64,000 bases of DNA from Cellulomonas sp. Y8 (GTDB lineage Bacteria > Actinomycetota > Actinomycetes > Actinomycetales > Cellulomonadaceae), in NCBI RefSeq assembly GCF_008033115.1, contig NZ_CP041203.1, positions 1,426,001 to 1,490,000 on the forward strand, given 5' to 3'. The notes under the pieces are model-generated. The model was not told where the DNA came from, did no database searches, and worked only from the letters and a program-made list of their open reading frames with translations. Position numbers and translations under genes: made by a program. Of this stretch, positions 6,479 through 15,771 are shown piece after piece (positions within the stretch are counted from its first letter, which is position 1; each line of letters begins with the position of its first letter).

Positions 6479-8347
6479 TCAGCGGGTGGGGCGGTCGCGG
6501 GGGTCGATCGGGGCGCTGCGGACCGAGCGGCGCGTCGGCGGCGCGGGGGTGTCGTCGGACGGGGCCGCCGAGGCGGCCTCGGACGTGACCGGGGCGTCCG
6601 CCGGCGCAGCCGGGGACGCGGCGACCGTGGGCTGGACCTGGGTCTCGCCGGTCTGGCCGGTCGACGTCCGGTCCGCGCCGTAGGCAGGCAGAATCATCGT
6701 CCCGGACTCCTGGGCCAGCTCCGGCGCGGCCGGGTGCTCCCCGGACGCGGGCGGCACGGTCGGCGCCTCGGCCGCCCCCGCCGCACCCGGGTGCTCCCCG
6801 GACGCGGGCGGCACGGTCGGCGCCTCGGCCGACCCCGCCGCACCCGGGTGCTCCCCGGACGCCGGCGGCCCGGTCGGCGCCTGGCCCGACCCCGGCGCGA
6901 CCGGCACCGCGTCGGGCGTGCCGCCGCCCGCGGCGGCCACGGCGAGCGGCACCGCGTCCGTCCCGGGCGCCGGCACGACGTCGACCTTCCGCCCGCCGGA
7001 CGACCGGCCGGCGGCGACCTCGGCCTCCTGCCGGGCCTCCGCGGCGTGCTCCTCGCGCTCGGCGATCACGTCCTCGCCCGGGCCCGCGAACGACCCCGCG
7101 CGCTGCATGGCCTCGACGCTCCCGGTGAACAGGCGGGCGTCGAGCTGCCCGGTCTCGGTCGCCGGCTCGACGACCGCGTGCGCGCCGGTGCGCGGCCGCC
7201 GGGACTGCGCGGGCGCCGGCTCGACGACCGGCAGCGGCGCGCCCTTCGTCGTCTCGATGCGGGTCCGGGGCAGCCCCTGGGGAGCGTTCCGCTGGAGGTA
7301 GGACACCAGGCCCTCGCGCAGGTAGCAGCGCAGGTCGAACAGGGTCGGGGCGTCCACGGCGCTCGCCAGCGCGCGCAGCCGGACGACCCCGCCGACCGCG
7401 TCCGTGACCTGGAGGATGCCGACCCGGTGGTCCCACAGGTCGGTGTCGGCGAGCAGCCGGTTGAGCTCGGCGCGCAGCTCGTCCACCGGCACCTGCCAGT
7501 CGACGTCGATCTCGACGGTGCCCAGCAGCTCCGCCGCACGCCGGGTCCAGTTCTCGAAGGGCGTCTGCGTGAAGTAGGTCGACGGCAGGATGAGCCGGCG
7601 GTCGTCCCAGATGTGCACGACCACGTAGGTGAGGGTGATCTCCTCGATCCGGCCCCACTGCTGCTCGACGATGACGACGTCGTCGACCCGGATGCCGTCC
7701 GTGAACGCGATCTGCAGGCCGGCGAACACGTTGGCCAGCGAGCTCTGCGCCGCGAGACCGGCGACGACGGACAGCAGACCGGCCGACGCCAGCAGGCTCG
7801 CGCCGAACGCCGAGACGCCCGGGAAGGTCAGCAGCACCGCGGCGACGCCGACGACGACCAGCACCGCGACCGTGATGCGGCGGAGCAGCTGGACCTGCGT
7901 GCGCACCCGGCGGGCGTGCCGGTTGTCCTTCACGTCCACCCGGTAGCGCTGCAGCGCGAGGTCCTCGACGACGAACGCCAGCGTGCCGACGAGCCACGTC
8001 GCCGCGGCGATCAGCGCGATGAGCAGCACGTGCCCGATCGCCCGCATCCACGAGGTCTCCCAGTCGGCGTCGGACACGGAGATCGCCAGCGCCACCCAGA
8101 CCGCGATGACGATGAGCACCGCCCGCAGCGGGCGCTTGGACCGGCGGGCCAGGTCGGCGGCGAGCGCGGACCGCTTCGCGACGGTGCGGACGAGGGCGCC
8201 GATGAGCACCGCGACCAGGAGGGCCACGACCACGGCGCCGGCCACCCAGAGCACGGGGACGAGGACGTCGCGGGCGGTGTCGACGGCCTCCTCGGTCGTC
8301 GCGGCGGGCACGGAGGACGGTGTTGCTGCACGGATCACGCGAGCCAT
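6479..8347 (-). CDS. MscS-family mechanosensitive ion channel with long variable tail
   Basis: A 622-residue inner-membrane protein. Membrane helices lie at about 28-52, 72-90, 105-127 and 153-175. The pore-lining region follows: GVSAFGASLLASAGLLSVVAGLAAQSSLANVFAGLQIAF. The MscS beta domain follows with the motif WGRIEEITLTYVVVHIWDDRRLILPSTYF. Residues 390-622 form a low-complexity Pro/Ala tail with three 19-residue repeats. In the family the channel opens on membrane tension to release solutes. The tail, absent from E. coli MscS, is predicted to be cytoplasmic and disordered. No neighbouring partner is evident. Confidence 0.88.
   Translation of the reverse strand: MARVIRAATPSSVPAATTEEAVDTARDVLVPVLWVAGAVVVALLVAVLIGALVRTVAKRSALAADLARRSKRPLRAVLIVIAVWVALAISVSDADWETSWMRAIGHVLLIALIAAATWLVGTLAFVVEDLALQRYRVDVKDNRHARRVRTQVQLLRRITVAVLVVVGVAAVLLTFPGVSAFGASLLASAGLLSVVAGLAAQSSLANVFAGLQIAFTDGIRVDDVVIVEQQWGRIEEITLTYVVVHIWDDRRLILPSTYFTQTPFENWTRRAAELLGTVEIDVDWQVPVDELRAELNRLLADTDLWDHRVGILQVTDAVGGVVRLRALASAVDAPTLFDLRCYLREGLVSYLQRNAPQGLPRTRIETTKGAPLPVVEPAPAQSRRPRTGAHAVVEPATETGQLDARLFTGSVEAMQRAGSFAGPGEDVIAEREEHAAEARQEAEVAAGRSSGGRKVDVVPAPGTDAVPLAVAAAGGGTPDAVPVAPGSGQAPTGPPASGEHPGAAGSAEAPTVPPASGEHPGAAGAAEAPTVPPASGEHPAAPELAQESGTMILPAYGADRTSTGQTGETQVQPTVAASPAAPADAPVTSEAASAAPSDDTPAPPTRRSVRSAPIDPRDRPTR
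6727..6897. repeat. three 57-bp tandem repeats inside the mscS coding tail
   Basis: The unit recurs with exact 57-bp spacing (GGGTGCTCC at 6732, 6789 and 6846). It encodes a 19-residue unit with the core PPASGEHP. Copies differ by a few bases. Being a multiple of three, changes in copy number would leave the frame intact. Confidence 0.85.
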
Positions 8348-8514
8348 CGAACACGCCCCGTCGCGCGGTCACCACCCGGGGCCGGGCGCTCCGCCGACCC
8401 TGCGCACGACCTGCACACCGCGCGGCACCGCCCGAGCCGCGTCCGCTCCGGTCGCACCGCGCGTCGCCGCACGTCAGCATGGGTCGGGACGACCCCGAGC
8501 CCAGGAGGACGCCC

Positions 8515-9528
8515 GTGCCGACCAGCCGCAACCCCCGCGTGTGCGTGCTCGCCCCGACGCCGATCCTCACGGTCACGCTGGAGACCGGCTCCGACGACGA
8601 GACCCCGGAGCTGCACGTGCACTCCGGCGGCCAGGGCCTGTGGGTGGCGCGGATGGCGTACTCGCTCGGCGCCGAGGTCGTGGTGTGCGGACCGTTCGGC
8701 GGCGAGACCGGCACCGTGCTCGGGCACCTCGCGGAGACCGAGAACCTGCGGGTGCGGCGGGTGTCCTACGCGGGCGGCAACGGCGCCTACCTGCACGACC
8801 GGCGGGGCGGGGAGCGCACCGAGCTCGCGTTCATGCCGCCGGCGCGGCTGGACCGGCACGAGATCGACGACCTGTACGGCACGATCCTCGTCGAGGCCCT
8901 GGACGCGGACGTCTGCGTGATCACGGGCGCGTACCCGTCGCCGCTGCTGCCGGCGTCGTTCTTCGGCCGCCTGATCGGCGACCTGCGGGCCGCGGGCGTG
9001 AAGACGGTCGCCGACCTGTCGGGCAAGGCCGCCGTCGAGGCCGCGAGGGCCGGGGTCGACGTGCTGAAGATGTCGCACGAGGAGCTGCTCGAGGCCGGGC
9101 TCGCGGCGGACGGCTCGGTGGACTCGCTGCGCGAGGGTGCCCGGCGGCTGCTGCGCCCCGAACCGGGGCTGCCCGAGGGCCACGGGGACGAGTTCCCCGA
9201 CGACCCCATCGACGTGGACGCCGGGGCGCCCGGCCAGGTCGGGGCGATGGTGGTGTCCCGCGCCGCCGACCCGGCGCTGCTGGTGACCGCGTCCGGCGTC
9301 TCGGAGGTCGTGGCGCCGTCGGTGACGACGGTCGACCACCGCGGGGCGGGCGACTCCATGACCGCCGGCATGGCGGTCGGTGTCGGGCGCGGCCTCCGGC
9401 TGACCGAGGCGGCGCGGCTCGGCGCCGCGGCGGGCGCCCTGAACGTCACGCGGCGCGGGCTGGGCACCGGCCACCGCGAGCAGATCGAGCGGTTCGCCGA
9501 GCAGATCGTGGTACGGGAGGTCGGCTGA
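8515..9528 (+). CDS. PfkB-family carbohydrate kinase (1-phosphofructokinase-like)
   Basis: A 337-residue cytoplasmic kinase starting at GTG 8515, six bases after AGGAGG. It shows the ribokinase/PfkB layout: N-terminal HVHSGGQGLWVARMAYSLGAEVVVCGPFGG and C-terminal signature TTVDHRGAGDSMTAGMAVGVGRGL with the catalytic GAGD. The family phosphorylates sugars or sugar phosphates; 1-phosphofructokinases and tagatose-6-phosphate kinases are the nearest by motif, but the exact substrate is not visible. An unusual acidic insert (GHGDEFPDDPIDVDAG) lies before the active-site motif. surE follows in the same direction after 63 bp. Confidence 0.85.
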   Translation: MPTSRNPRVCVLAPTPILTVTLETGSDDETPELHVHSGGQGLWVARMAYSLGAEVVVCGPFGGETGTVLGHLAETENLRVRRVSYAGGNGAYLHDRRGGERTELAFMPPARLDRHEIDDLYGTILVEALDADVCVITGAYPSPLLPASFFGRLIGDLRAAGVKTVADLSGKAAVEAARAGVDVLKMSHEELLEAGLAADGSVDSLREGARRLLRPEPGLPEGHGDEFPDDPIDVDAGAPGQVGAMVVSRAADPALLVTASGVSEVVAPSVTTVDHRGAGDSMTAGMAVGVGRGLRLTEAARLGAAAGALNVTRRGLGTGHREQIERFAEQIVVREVG

Positions 9529-9591
9529 CCGCCGGCCGGAGGACGGACGACCGACGACCCCCGGTGCGGCCGGGGACGAGGAGGAGCGACC

Positions 9592-10371
9592 ATGCGCGTC
9601 CTGGTGACGAACGACGACGGGATCGAGTCCGAGGGGCTGGCCGTCCTGGCCCGCGCTGCGCTCGCCGCCGGCGCGGACGAGGTGGTGGTCGCGGCGCCCG
9701 CGCGGGACTCGTCCGGTGCGAGCGCGTCGCTGCTCGGCGCCGAGCACGACGGCCGGCTGGTGGTCGACCGCAAGGACGCCCCCGGCCTGCCCGACGGCGT
9801 CGACTCGTTCGCCGTCCGGGCGGCCCCGGCGCTGATCGCGTTCGTCGCGGCGCACGGCGGGTTCGGCCCGAAGCCGGACCTGCTGCTGTCCGGCGTCAAC
9901 CGCGGCGCCAACACCGGGCACGCCGTGCTGCACTCCGGCACGGTCGGCGCCGCGCTGTCGGCGGCCACGCACGGCATCCGCGGGCTCGCGGTGTCGCTCG
10001 GCGACGCCCGGCCGCAGCACTGGGCCACCGCCGAGGCGTACACCACGCACGTGCTCCGCTGGATGCTGGACCAGCCGCAGCAGCGCGACCGGGTGGTGAA
10101 CCTCAACGTCCCCGACCGCCCGCTCGCCGAGGTGCGCGGGCTGCGCCGGGCGCCGCTCGCCGCGTTCGGCGCGGTGCAGGCGCGGGTGCACGAGGTCGAG
10201 CACGGGAACCTCATGCTCACGTACTCCGAGCTCGCCGCGTCCCAGGAGTCGGAGACCGACGCCGGCCTGCTGCTGCGCGGCTGGGCCACCGTGACGCTGC
10301 TGCACGCGCCCGCGTTCGAGGCGGACGCGCCGCTCCCGGAGCTGCACGCCCCGCTCGGGTCCGGGGACTGA
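9592..10371 (+). CDS. surE: 5'/3'-nucleotidase SurE
   Basis: A 259-residue protein starting at ATG 9592 behind GAGGAGG. The N-terminal RVLVTNDDGIESEGL carries the two metal-binding Asp residues, and LLLSGVNRGANTGHAVLHSGTVGAAL carries the conserved Ser/Asn ligands. SurE dephosphorylates nucleoside monophosphates and some polyphosphates using a divalent metal. It is commonly placed in survival and stationary-phase functions. The gene is downstream of the PfkB-type kinase in the same direction and converges with the carotenoid operon, whose last gene ends 9 bp away. Confidence 0.93.
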   Translation: MRVLVTNDDGIESEGLAVLARAALAAGADEVVVAAPARDSSGASASLLGAEHDGRLVVDRKDAPGLPDGVDSFAVRAAPALIAFVAAHGGFGPKPDLLLSGVNRGANTGHAVLHSGTVGAALSAATHGIRGLAVSLGDARPQHWATAEAYTTHVLRWMLDQPQQRDRVVNLNVPDRPLAEVRGLRRAPLAAFGAVQARVHEVEHGNLMLTYSELAASQESETDAGLLLRGWATVTLLHAPAFEADAPLPELHAPLGSGD

Positions 10372-10380
10372 CCCGCGGGC

Positions 10381-11253
10381 TCAGGTGGTGAGCGCGATCG
10401 CGATCAGCAGCATCGTCACCAGGAAGCCGACGACGAGGTTGAGCCACAGGAACGTCCGCCAGCCGGCGTTGGCCCGCTCGCAGTCCTCGTCCCGCACGGA
10501 CCAGAAGCGCGCGGTGCTCGCGGCGTAGACGAGCGGCAGCACCGCGGCGAGCCACCCCGGCCACGGCAGCACCAGCAGCACGGCCGCGGCCAGCACGTAC
10601 GCACCCGTCGCGAGCACGACGGTCGGGTGCGCGCCGAGCACCGTCGCCACGGACCCGATCCCGCCCTCCCGGTCGGCCCGCACGTCCTGCACGGCGCCGA
10701 ACGCGTGCGACGCCATCCCCCACAGCACGAACGCCACGAGCACCGGCCACACCGACCACGACCCGAGGTCGGCCCCGACGAGCACCAGCGCGTAGAGCAG
10801 CGGACCGACGAAGTGCATCGCGGACGTCGCCGAGTCCAGGACCGGGCGCTCCTTGAACCGCAGCACCGGCGCCGAGTACGCGACGACGAGGAACACCACC
10901 AGCAGCAGCGTCAGCCCGGCCGCGAGGGACCCGACCGCGAGCAGGTAGACCAGGAAGGGCAGCACCGACAGCGCGCTCGCCCACAGGATCCGCCGGTGCA
11001 CGACCCGTGCCACGGCCGGGTCGGCGAGCGCCCCCTCGATGCCGCCCTTGCGCGGGTTCTGCAGGTCGGAGGCGTAGTCGAACACGTCGTTCACGCCGTA
11101 CATGAGCAGGTTGTACGGGATGAGGAAGAACAGCGTCCCGATCACGAACGTGAGGTCGACCCGCCCCTCGGTCGCGAGCAGGTAGCCGGCGGCGAACGGG
11201 TAGGCGGTGTTGATCCACGAGAACGGCCGCGAGGCGGCGAGCACCTGCCTCAC
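10381..11253 (-). CDS. crtEb: lycopene elongase / UbiA-type prenyltransferase
   Basis: A 290-residue integral membrane protein with about eight to nine helices. The Asp-rich motif NDVFDYASDLQNPRKGG (about residues 52-68) and the second motif DVRADREGG define UbiA prenyltransferases. In C50 carotenoid operons this enzyme adds two dimethylallyl units to lycopene, giving flavuxanthin-type products. It is the last gene of the operon. Its GTG overlaps the TGA of crtYf by 4 nt, so it is translated with the cyclase subunits. Confidence 0.88.
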   Translation of the reverse strand: MRQVLAASRPFSWINTAYPFAAGYLLATEGRVDLTFVIGTLFFLIPYNLLMYGVNDVFDYASDLQNPRKGGIEGALADPAVARVVHRRILWASALSVLPFLVYLLAVGSLAAGLTLLLVVFLVVAYSAPVLRFKERPVLDSATSAMHFVGPLLYALVLVGADLGSWSVWPVLVAFVLWGMASHAFGAVQDVRADREGGIGSVATVLGAHPTVVLATGAYVLAAAVLLVLPWPGWLAAVLPLVYAASTARFWSVRDEDCERANAGWRTFLWLNLVVGFLVTMLLIAIALTT

Positions 11254-11588
11254 GCGTCGCCCTCCCGGGTCCGGGCGCCGGGCGCCGCCGACGCGCGCGC
11301 CGCGGACCGGCGCCCCAGCACGGTCCACAGCACCGGCATCGCCAGCGCGGCGACGACGGCGTAGAAGAAGTCCTCCAGCGGAGCCCCCCAGAGGTAGACG
11401 CCGAGGATCTTCTCGGAGTCGAAGACGTACAGGTCGGCGGCGATCATCAGGGTGTCGAACACCATGGTGAGCACGCACAGCACGAGCGCGGCGCCGGCGA
11501 CGGGCCCGAGGCGCATCCCGCGCAGCACCCGCCAGGAGACCGCGACGACCGCCGCGAGCACGAGCACGTTCAGCACGATGTTGGTCAC
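11250..11588 (-). CDS. crtYf: C50 carotenoid epsilon/gamma-cyclase subunit (CrtYf-type)
   Basis: A 112-residue membrane protein with three helices and the lycopene-cyclase-domain motif LYVFDSEKILGVYLWGAPLEDFFYAVV. These small subunits work as heterodimers; the partner gene is directly upstream. The pair cyclises the ends of the C50 chain to decaprenoxanthin- or sarcinaxanthin-type products; which ring type forms cannot be told from sequence alone. GTG/TGA overlaps of 4 nt join it to both neighbours. Confidence 0.85.
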   Translation of the reverse strand: MTNIVLNVLVLAAVVAVSWRVLRGMRLGPVAGAALVLCVLTMVFDTLMIAADLYVFDSEKILGVYLWGAPLEDFFYAVVAALAMPVLWTVLGRRSAARASAAPGARTREGDA

Positions 11589-11950
11589 CGGGCCGCCTCC
11601 CCCGCGGCACCGGCCGGGCCGGCGGTCCGCGTCCGCCGCCACGCCAGCGCCCGGTCGATCCCGCGCCAGGCCAGGAGCGCGTTGTAGCAGAGCAGCGTGA
11701 GGAACACCGCCTCCTCGACCGGGAGGTCGGGTGCCAGCAGCAGGCCGGTCATGTGCGGGCTCTCGCCGCGCGCGAAGATCCCGAGCACCAGGCCCGCGAC
11801 GTCCCAGAGCAGGAAGCCGACGACGCCGATCCCGACGCACAGCGCGGCGCGGCGCGGGGCGTCCCAGAACGCGAGGCGCCACCGGCGGTCGATCAGCGCG
11901 AGGCCCCCCAGCGCGAGCAGCAGCGCGCCGAGGTAGGCGAACCGGATCAC
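11585..11950 (-). CDS. crtYe: C50 carotenoid cyclase subunit (CrtYe-type)
   Basis: A 121-residue membrane protein with three helices. It carries LIDRRWRLAFW early and a PVEEAVFLTLLCYNALLAWRG segment late, the acidic PxE(E/D) motif of the lycopene cyclase domain. It is the partner of the next gene; neither alone would be expected to cyclise. Both ends overlap neighbours by 4 nt in the GTGA pattern. The split into two short subunits is typical of Gram-positive carotenoid operons. Confidence 0.85.
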   Translation of the reverse strand: MIRFAYLGALLLALGGLALIDRRWRLAFWDAPRRAALCVGIGVVGFLLWDVAGLVLGIFARGESPHMTGLLLAPDLPVEEAVFLTLLCYNALLAWRGIDRALAWRRTRTAGPAGAAGEAAR

Positions 11951-13623
11951 CGCGCCCCCGCCGGGACGGCCTCGGTCCACGCCCCGCGCCGGCGGGCGGC
12001 GTCGAGGTAGCCGCTGCGCAGCGGCGCCGGCAGCGGGCTCGGCGAGGTCTCGCCCAGCAGGCGCTTGGCGACGAGCTCGGCGCTGATCAGGCACATCGGC
12101 AGCCCGACGCCGGGCACGGTGCCGCCACCGACGTGCAGCAGGTTCGGCACCCGCGGCGACCGGTCGCCGGGCCGGAACATCGCGCTCTGCCGGAGCGTGT
12201 GCTCCATCCCGAGCGCGGTCCCGCGCCACGCGGAGAAGTCGCGCGCGAAGTCCGCCGGGCCGACGACCTTGCGGGTGACGACCCGGGCACGCAGGTCCGG
12301 CACGCCGGCCCAGCGCGCGACCTGGTCGAGGTACCGGTCGGCGTACGAGTCGAGCTCGGCCGCCCCGGCCGGCCCGGCGCCGATCGACGCGTCCGCCGGG
12401 AACGGCACCAGCACGAACAGGTTCTCGTGGCCCTCCGGCGCGGCGGACGGGTCCGTGGCCGTGGTGCGCGAGACGTACAGCGAGGCGGAGTCCGGGACCC
12501 GGAGGTCCTCCGGCCGCGACGACCGCCCGGGGCCGAGGATCGCGTCGAAGTTGCCCGGCCAGTCGCGCGTGAAGAACAGCGAGTGGTGCGCCAGCTCGGG
12601 CAGCTCGCCGCGGACGCCCGCCATGACCAGCAGCGCCGAGATGCCAGGGCCCCGGTCCTGCCACCAGGCCTCCGGCAGCGTGCGGTGCTCGGGCGCCAGC
12701 AGCGTGGTCTCGGTGTGGAACAGGTCGGCGCCGGACACCACGACGTCCGCGGGGACGACCTCGCCGGACGCCAGGCGCACCCCGCGGGCCACGCCGGTGC
12801 GCCGCGGGTGCCGGGCCGAGCGCGCCGCGCCGTCGACCTCGACCGCGACGACGTCGGCGCCGGTCCGGATCGTGACGCCCTCCTTGACCGCCAGCCGCTC
12901 GATCGCCTCGATGAGCGTGTACATCCCGCCGCGCGGGTACCGGACGCCGTCGACGAGGTCGAGGTGGCTCATCAGCGAGTACAGCGCGGGCACGCGGTAC
13001 GGCGACGAGCCGAGGAACACCGCGTGGTAGCCGAGCACCTGGCGCAGCACCGGGTGGTCCGTGGTCGCGGCGACCTTGTCGGCCAGCGACCGGGTCAGCA
13101 GCGACGCCAGCGTCCCGGAGCGCCGCGCGACGTCGGCGGTGATCGCGCGGTCCGGCCGCTCGAAGGTCGTGTAGAGGAAGTGGTCCAGCGCCGTGCGGTA
13201 CGCGTCGGTCGACTCCGCGGTGTACCGGCGGAACGCCTCGCCCGCGCCGGGCTCCATGGCGTCGAAGGTCGCCCAGTTCGCCTCGGGGTCGCCGACGACG
13301 TCGAACGGCTCGGACGCCGCTCCCGGACCGGCCGCCGCGTCGGGCTCGGGGAACAGCCGGTAGGCCGGGTCGAGCCGCACGAGGTCGACGTGGTCCTCGA
13401 CCCGCTCGCCGAGCAGCGCGAAGAAGTGGTCGAACACCTCCGGCATGAAGTACCAGGACGGCCCGGTGTCGAACCGGAACCCGTCCTGCTCCCAGGTGCC
13501 GGTGCGGCCGCCCACCCGGTCGTGCCGCTCCAGCAGCGTGACGTCCGCGCCGCCCCGGGCGAGCAGGGCGGCGGTCGCGAGGCCGCCGATCCCGCCGCCG
13601 ACCACGACCACCCGACCCGTCAC
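11947..13623 (-). CDS. crtI: phytoene desaturase
   Basis: A 558-residue flavoprotein starting at GTG 13623, overlapping crtB by 4 nt. The N-terminal FAD-binding motif VVVGGGIGGLATAALLARGGADVTLLERHDRVGGR lies at residues 6-40. The C-terminal motif VPNLLHVGGGTVPGVGLPMCLISAELVAKRLL completes the FAD site. CrtI converts phytoene to lycopene by successive desaturations at the membrane. Length is a little above the usual 490-520 because of a short C-terminal tail (SPLPAPLRSGYLDAARRRG). Confidence 0.93.
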   Translation of the reverse strand: MTGRVVVVGGGIGGLATAALLARGGADVTLLERHDRVGGRTGTWEQDGFRFDTGPSWYFMPEVFDHFFALLGERVEDHVDLVRLDPAYRLFPEPDAAAGPGAASEPFDVVGDPEANWATFDAMEPGAGEAFRRYTAESTDAYRTALDHFLYTTFERPDRAITADVARRSGTLASLLTRSLADKVAATTDHPVLRQVLGYHAVFLGSSPYRVPALYSLMSHLDLVDGVRYPRGGMYTLIEAIERLAVKEGVTIRTGADVVAVEVDGAARSARHPRRTGVARGVRLASGEVVPADVVVSGADLFHTETTLLAPEHRTLPEAWWQDRGPGISALLVMAGVRGELPELAHHSLFFTRDWPGNFDAILGPGRSSRPEDLRVPDSASLYVSRTTATDPSAAPEGHENLFVLVPFPADASIGAGPAGAAELDSYADRYLDQVARWAGVPDLRARVVTRKVVGPADFARDFSAWRGTALGMEHTLRQSAMFRPGDRSPRVPNLLHVGGGTVPGVGLPMCLISAELVAKRLLGETSPSPLPAPLRSGYLDAARRRGAWTEAVPAGAR

Positions 13624-14588
13624 GCCGCACCTCCGTCGTCTCGTCCGTCGTCCTGCACGGTCGCGCCACCGCGCCCGCTCCCGCGCCCGCCGCGCGACCG
13701 CGCCGCGTCCGCCGCCTCGCCCGCCAGCGTCCGGGCCAGCACCGCCAGCTTCCGCGGCGTGCTCACCCGCACCCGCGTCGCCAGCACCCGCTCGGGGGGC
13801 GTCGCGGCCAGGTCGGCCAGCAGCGTGTCGTACAGCGCCAGCGTCGCCGACACGGCCGCGCGCGCCCGCCGGGGCAGCCGCGGGAGCGCCGCGCGCGCCC
13901 GCGCCAGGTCGGCGCCGATCTCGTCCAGGATGGCCGCGAGCTGGGCGTCGGTCGGCCCCTCGGGCCCGACCCCGGGGAAGTACAGCCGGCCGAGCTCGCC
14001 GGAGTCGGCGCCGAGGTCGCGCAGGAAGTTGATCTTCTGGAACGCGGCGCCGAGCGCCCGCGCGCCGTCGACCGTCGGCGCGTCGGGGCGGCGCACCGGC
14101 TCGCCGGGCGCGCGGTCCGCGTTGAGGAACACCTGCAGGCACATGAGGCCGACCACCTCGGCCGAGCCGTAGACGTACCGCAGGTAGGACTCGCGGTCGT
14201 GCACCCGGACGGTGAGGTCGGCGCGCATGGACGCGAAGAACGGGTCGACCTCGGCCGCGCCGATCCCGGTACGGCGGGCGGTGCGGGCGAACGCGTGCAC
14301 GACGAGGTTGGTCGAGTACCCCGACGCCATCGCGCGGGCGGTCTGCGCCTCGAGCTCGTCGAGCAGCGCCCCCGCGTCGTCGCCGCCGCGGGTGTCCACC
14401 ACCTCGTCGGCGATCCGGACCAGGGCGTACACGGCCTCGATGTCCCGCCGGGCGCGCGGGCCGAGCAGCCGGGTGCCCAGCCCGAACGACGTCGAGTACC
14501 CCGCCAGCACGGCGCGGCTGGCCCGGGCGGCGGTGCGGTCGTACAGCGCGGCCGACGCGGTCCGCACGGGGAGCCGGGTCGCGGTCAC
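13620..14588 (-). CDS. crtB: phytoene synthase
   Basis: A 322-residue squalene/phytoene synthase-family protein. The two Asp-rich metal sites are visible as VRIADEVVDTRGGDD (about residues 57-71) and FQKINFLRDLGADSGELGRLYFP (about 185-207). It joins two geranylgeranyl diphosphates to phytoene, using the product of the gene upstream. GTG at 14588 overlaps the TGA of crtE and its own TGA overlaps the crtI start. The Arg/Gly-rich C-terminus is not conserved in the family. Confidence 0.93.
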   Translation of the reverse strand: MTATRLPVRTASAALYDRTAARASRAVLAGYSTSFGLGTRLLGPRARRDIEAVYALVRIADEVVDTRGGDDAGALLDELEAQTARAMASGYSTNLVVHAFARTARRTGIGAAEVDPFFASMRADLTVRVHDRESYLRYVYGSAEVVGLMCLQVFLNADRAPGEPVRRPDAPTVDGARALGAAFQKINFLRDLGADSGELGRLYFPGVGPEGPTDAQLAAILDEIGADLARARAALPRLPRRARAAVSATLALYDTLLADLAATPPERVLATRVRVSTPRKLAVLARTLAGEAADAARSRGGRGSGRGGATVQDDGRDDGGAA

Positions 14589-15748
14589 CCGGCCACCCCG
14601 GCGGTCGCGTCGAGCAGGTCGGTGAGGTAGCGGGCCAGCGGCTCGGGCAGGCCACCCACCGCGGCGGAACGAGCGGTGCGCACGGCGTCCGCCCGCACCA
14701 GGCGCGCCTCGTCGAGCGCGCCGGAGGCGGCGATGACCTCGCGCACGCGGGCGGCGTCGGCCTCCGTCAGGTCGGGGCGGCCGACCGAGGCGTCCAGCAC
14801 CGCGCGGTGCCCCTCGTCGGCCCGCAGGTACGCGAGCCGCAGCAGCTCGGTGCGCTTGCCCTCCCGGAGGTCGGACAGCACGGACTTGCCGGTGACCTGC
14901 GGGTCGCCGAACACGCCGAGCTCGTCGTCGAGGAGCTGGAACGCGACGCCGAACGCGGTCCCGAACCGGTCGAGCACGCCGAGCACGGCGTCGTCCGCGC
15001 CGGCGAGCACCGCGCCCGCGCCGAGCGGCCCGCAGCACGAGTACACGGCCGTCTTGAGCTCCGCGACCCGCAGGGCGTCGACCGCCGTCGGGCCGTGCAG
15101 GCCACCGGTGACGTCGAGCAGCTCGCCCGCCACGGTGGTGTCGACCGCGCGGGCCAGCGACCGGACCACCCGCAGCGCGACCTGCGGGGGCACCGGCGCC
15201 GAGGCGGCGAGGTCGAAGGCTGCGGCGATCGCGACGTCGCCGCCGAGCAGGCCGGCGGCCAGCACCGGGTCCTCCGCCGCGGGCCCGTGGACCCCGCGGG
15301 CGGCGAGCCGGCGGCGCGCGGTCCCGGTGACGTTCGGCCGGCCGCGGCGGGTGTCGTCGTGGTCCAGCACGTCGTCGTGCACCAGCATCGCGGTGTGCAG
15401 CATCTCCTGCGCCGCGGCCACGGGGGCGACGGCGGCCAGGTCCGTCCCGCCCAGCCCGAGGTAGGCGGCGACGGTCAGCCGCGGGCGCATGAGCCGGCCG
15501 CCGCCGAGCTGGTCACCGACCGCGCGCCACAGCGCCGCGTGCTCGACGGCGAGCTCCCGCGCCCGGGAGCGACGGGCGGCGACGTCGTCGACCAGCAGCA
15601 GCCGGACGGCGGCGAGGCCGTCCTCGACGCGGGCGGCGAGGTCGGGCGCCGGGTCCGAGGCCGTGTGCGCGCGGGCGCGCGCGTGCGACGCCGGGGCGTC
15701 GGCCACCAGACCGCCGCCCGCGTCCGCTCGGGTGCGGGCACTGCGCAC
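14585..15748 (-). CDS. crtE: geranylgeranyl diphosphate synthase
   Basis: A 387-residue trans-prenyltransferase. The first Asp motif is LVHDDVLDHDDTRRGRP and the second is FQLLDDELGVFGDPQVTGKSVLSDLREGK, as in IdsA/CrtE enzymes. It condenses isopentenyl units to the C20 diphosphate used by CrtB. The start at GTG 15748 is favoured by GGAGGT a few bases upstream and by the palindromic promoter region just beyond. It is the first gene of the six-gene carotenoid operon. No idi gene or regulator is adjacent. Confidence 0.9.
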   Translation of the reverse strand: MRSARTRADAGGGLVADAPASHARARAHTASDPAPDLAARVEDGLAAVRLLLVDDVAARRSRARELAVEHAALWRAVGDQLGGGRLMRPRLTVAAYLGLGGTDLAAVAPVAAAQEMLHTAMLVHDDVLDHDDTRRGRPNVTGTARRRLAARGVHGPAAEDPVLAAGLLGGDVAIAAAFDLAASAPVPPQVALRVVRSLARAVDTTVAGELLDVTGGLHGPTAVDALRVAELKTAVYSCCGPLGAGAVLAGADDAVLGVLDRFGTAFGVAFQLLDDELGVFGDPQVTGKSVLSDLREGKRTELLRLAYLRADEGHRAVLDASVGRPDLTEADAARVREVIAASGALDEARLVRADAVRTARSAAVGGLPEPLARYLTDLLDATAGVAG

Positions 15749-15771
15749 GCGACCTCCCCTGGGCTCGAGTA

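Noticed and set aside
5723..8920. A 1065-codon plus-strand frame over the HesB-mscS region
   Set aside because: It runs antisense to the MscS gene, with Arg/Gly/Ala repeats and no domain; a G+C-rich shadow.
7983..10391. An 802-codon plus-strand frame across the PfkB and SurE genes
   Set aside because: Both genes are clearly coded in other frames with conserved motifs and good ribosome sites.
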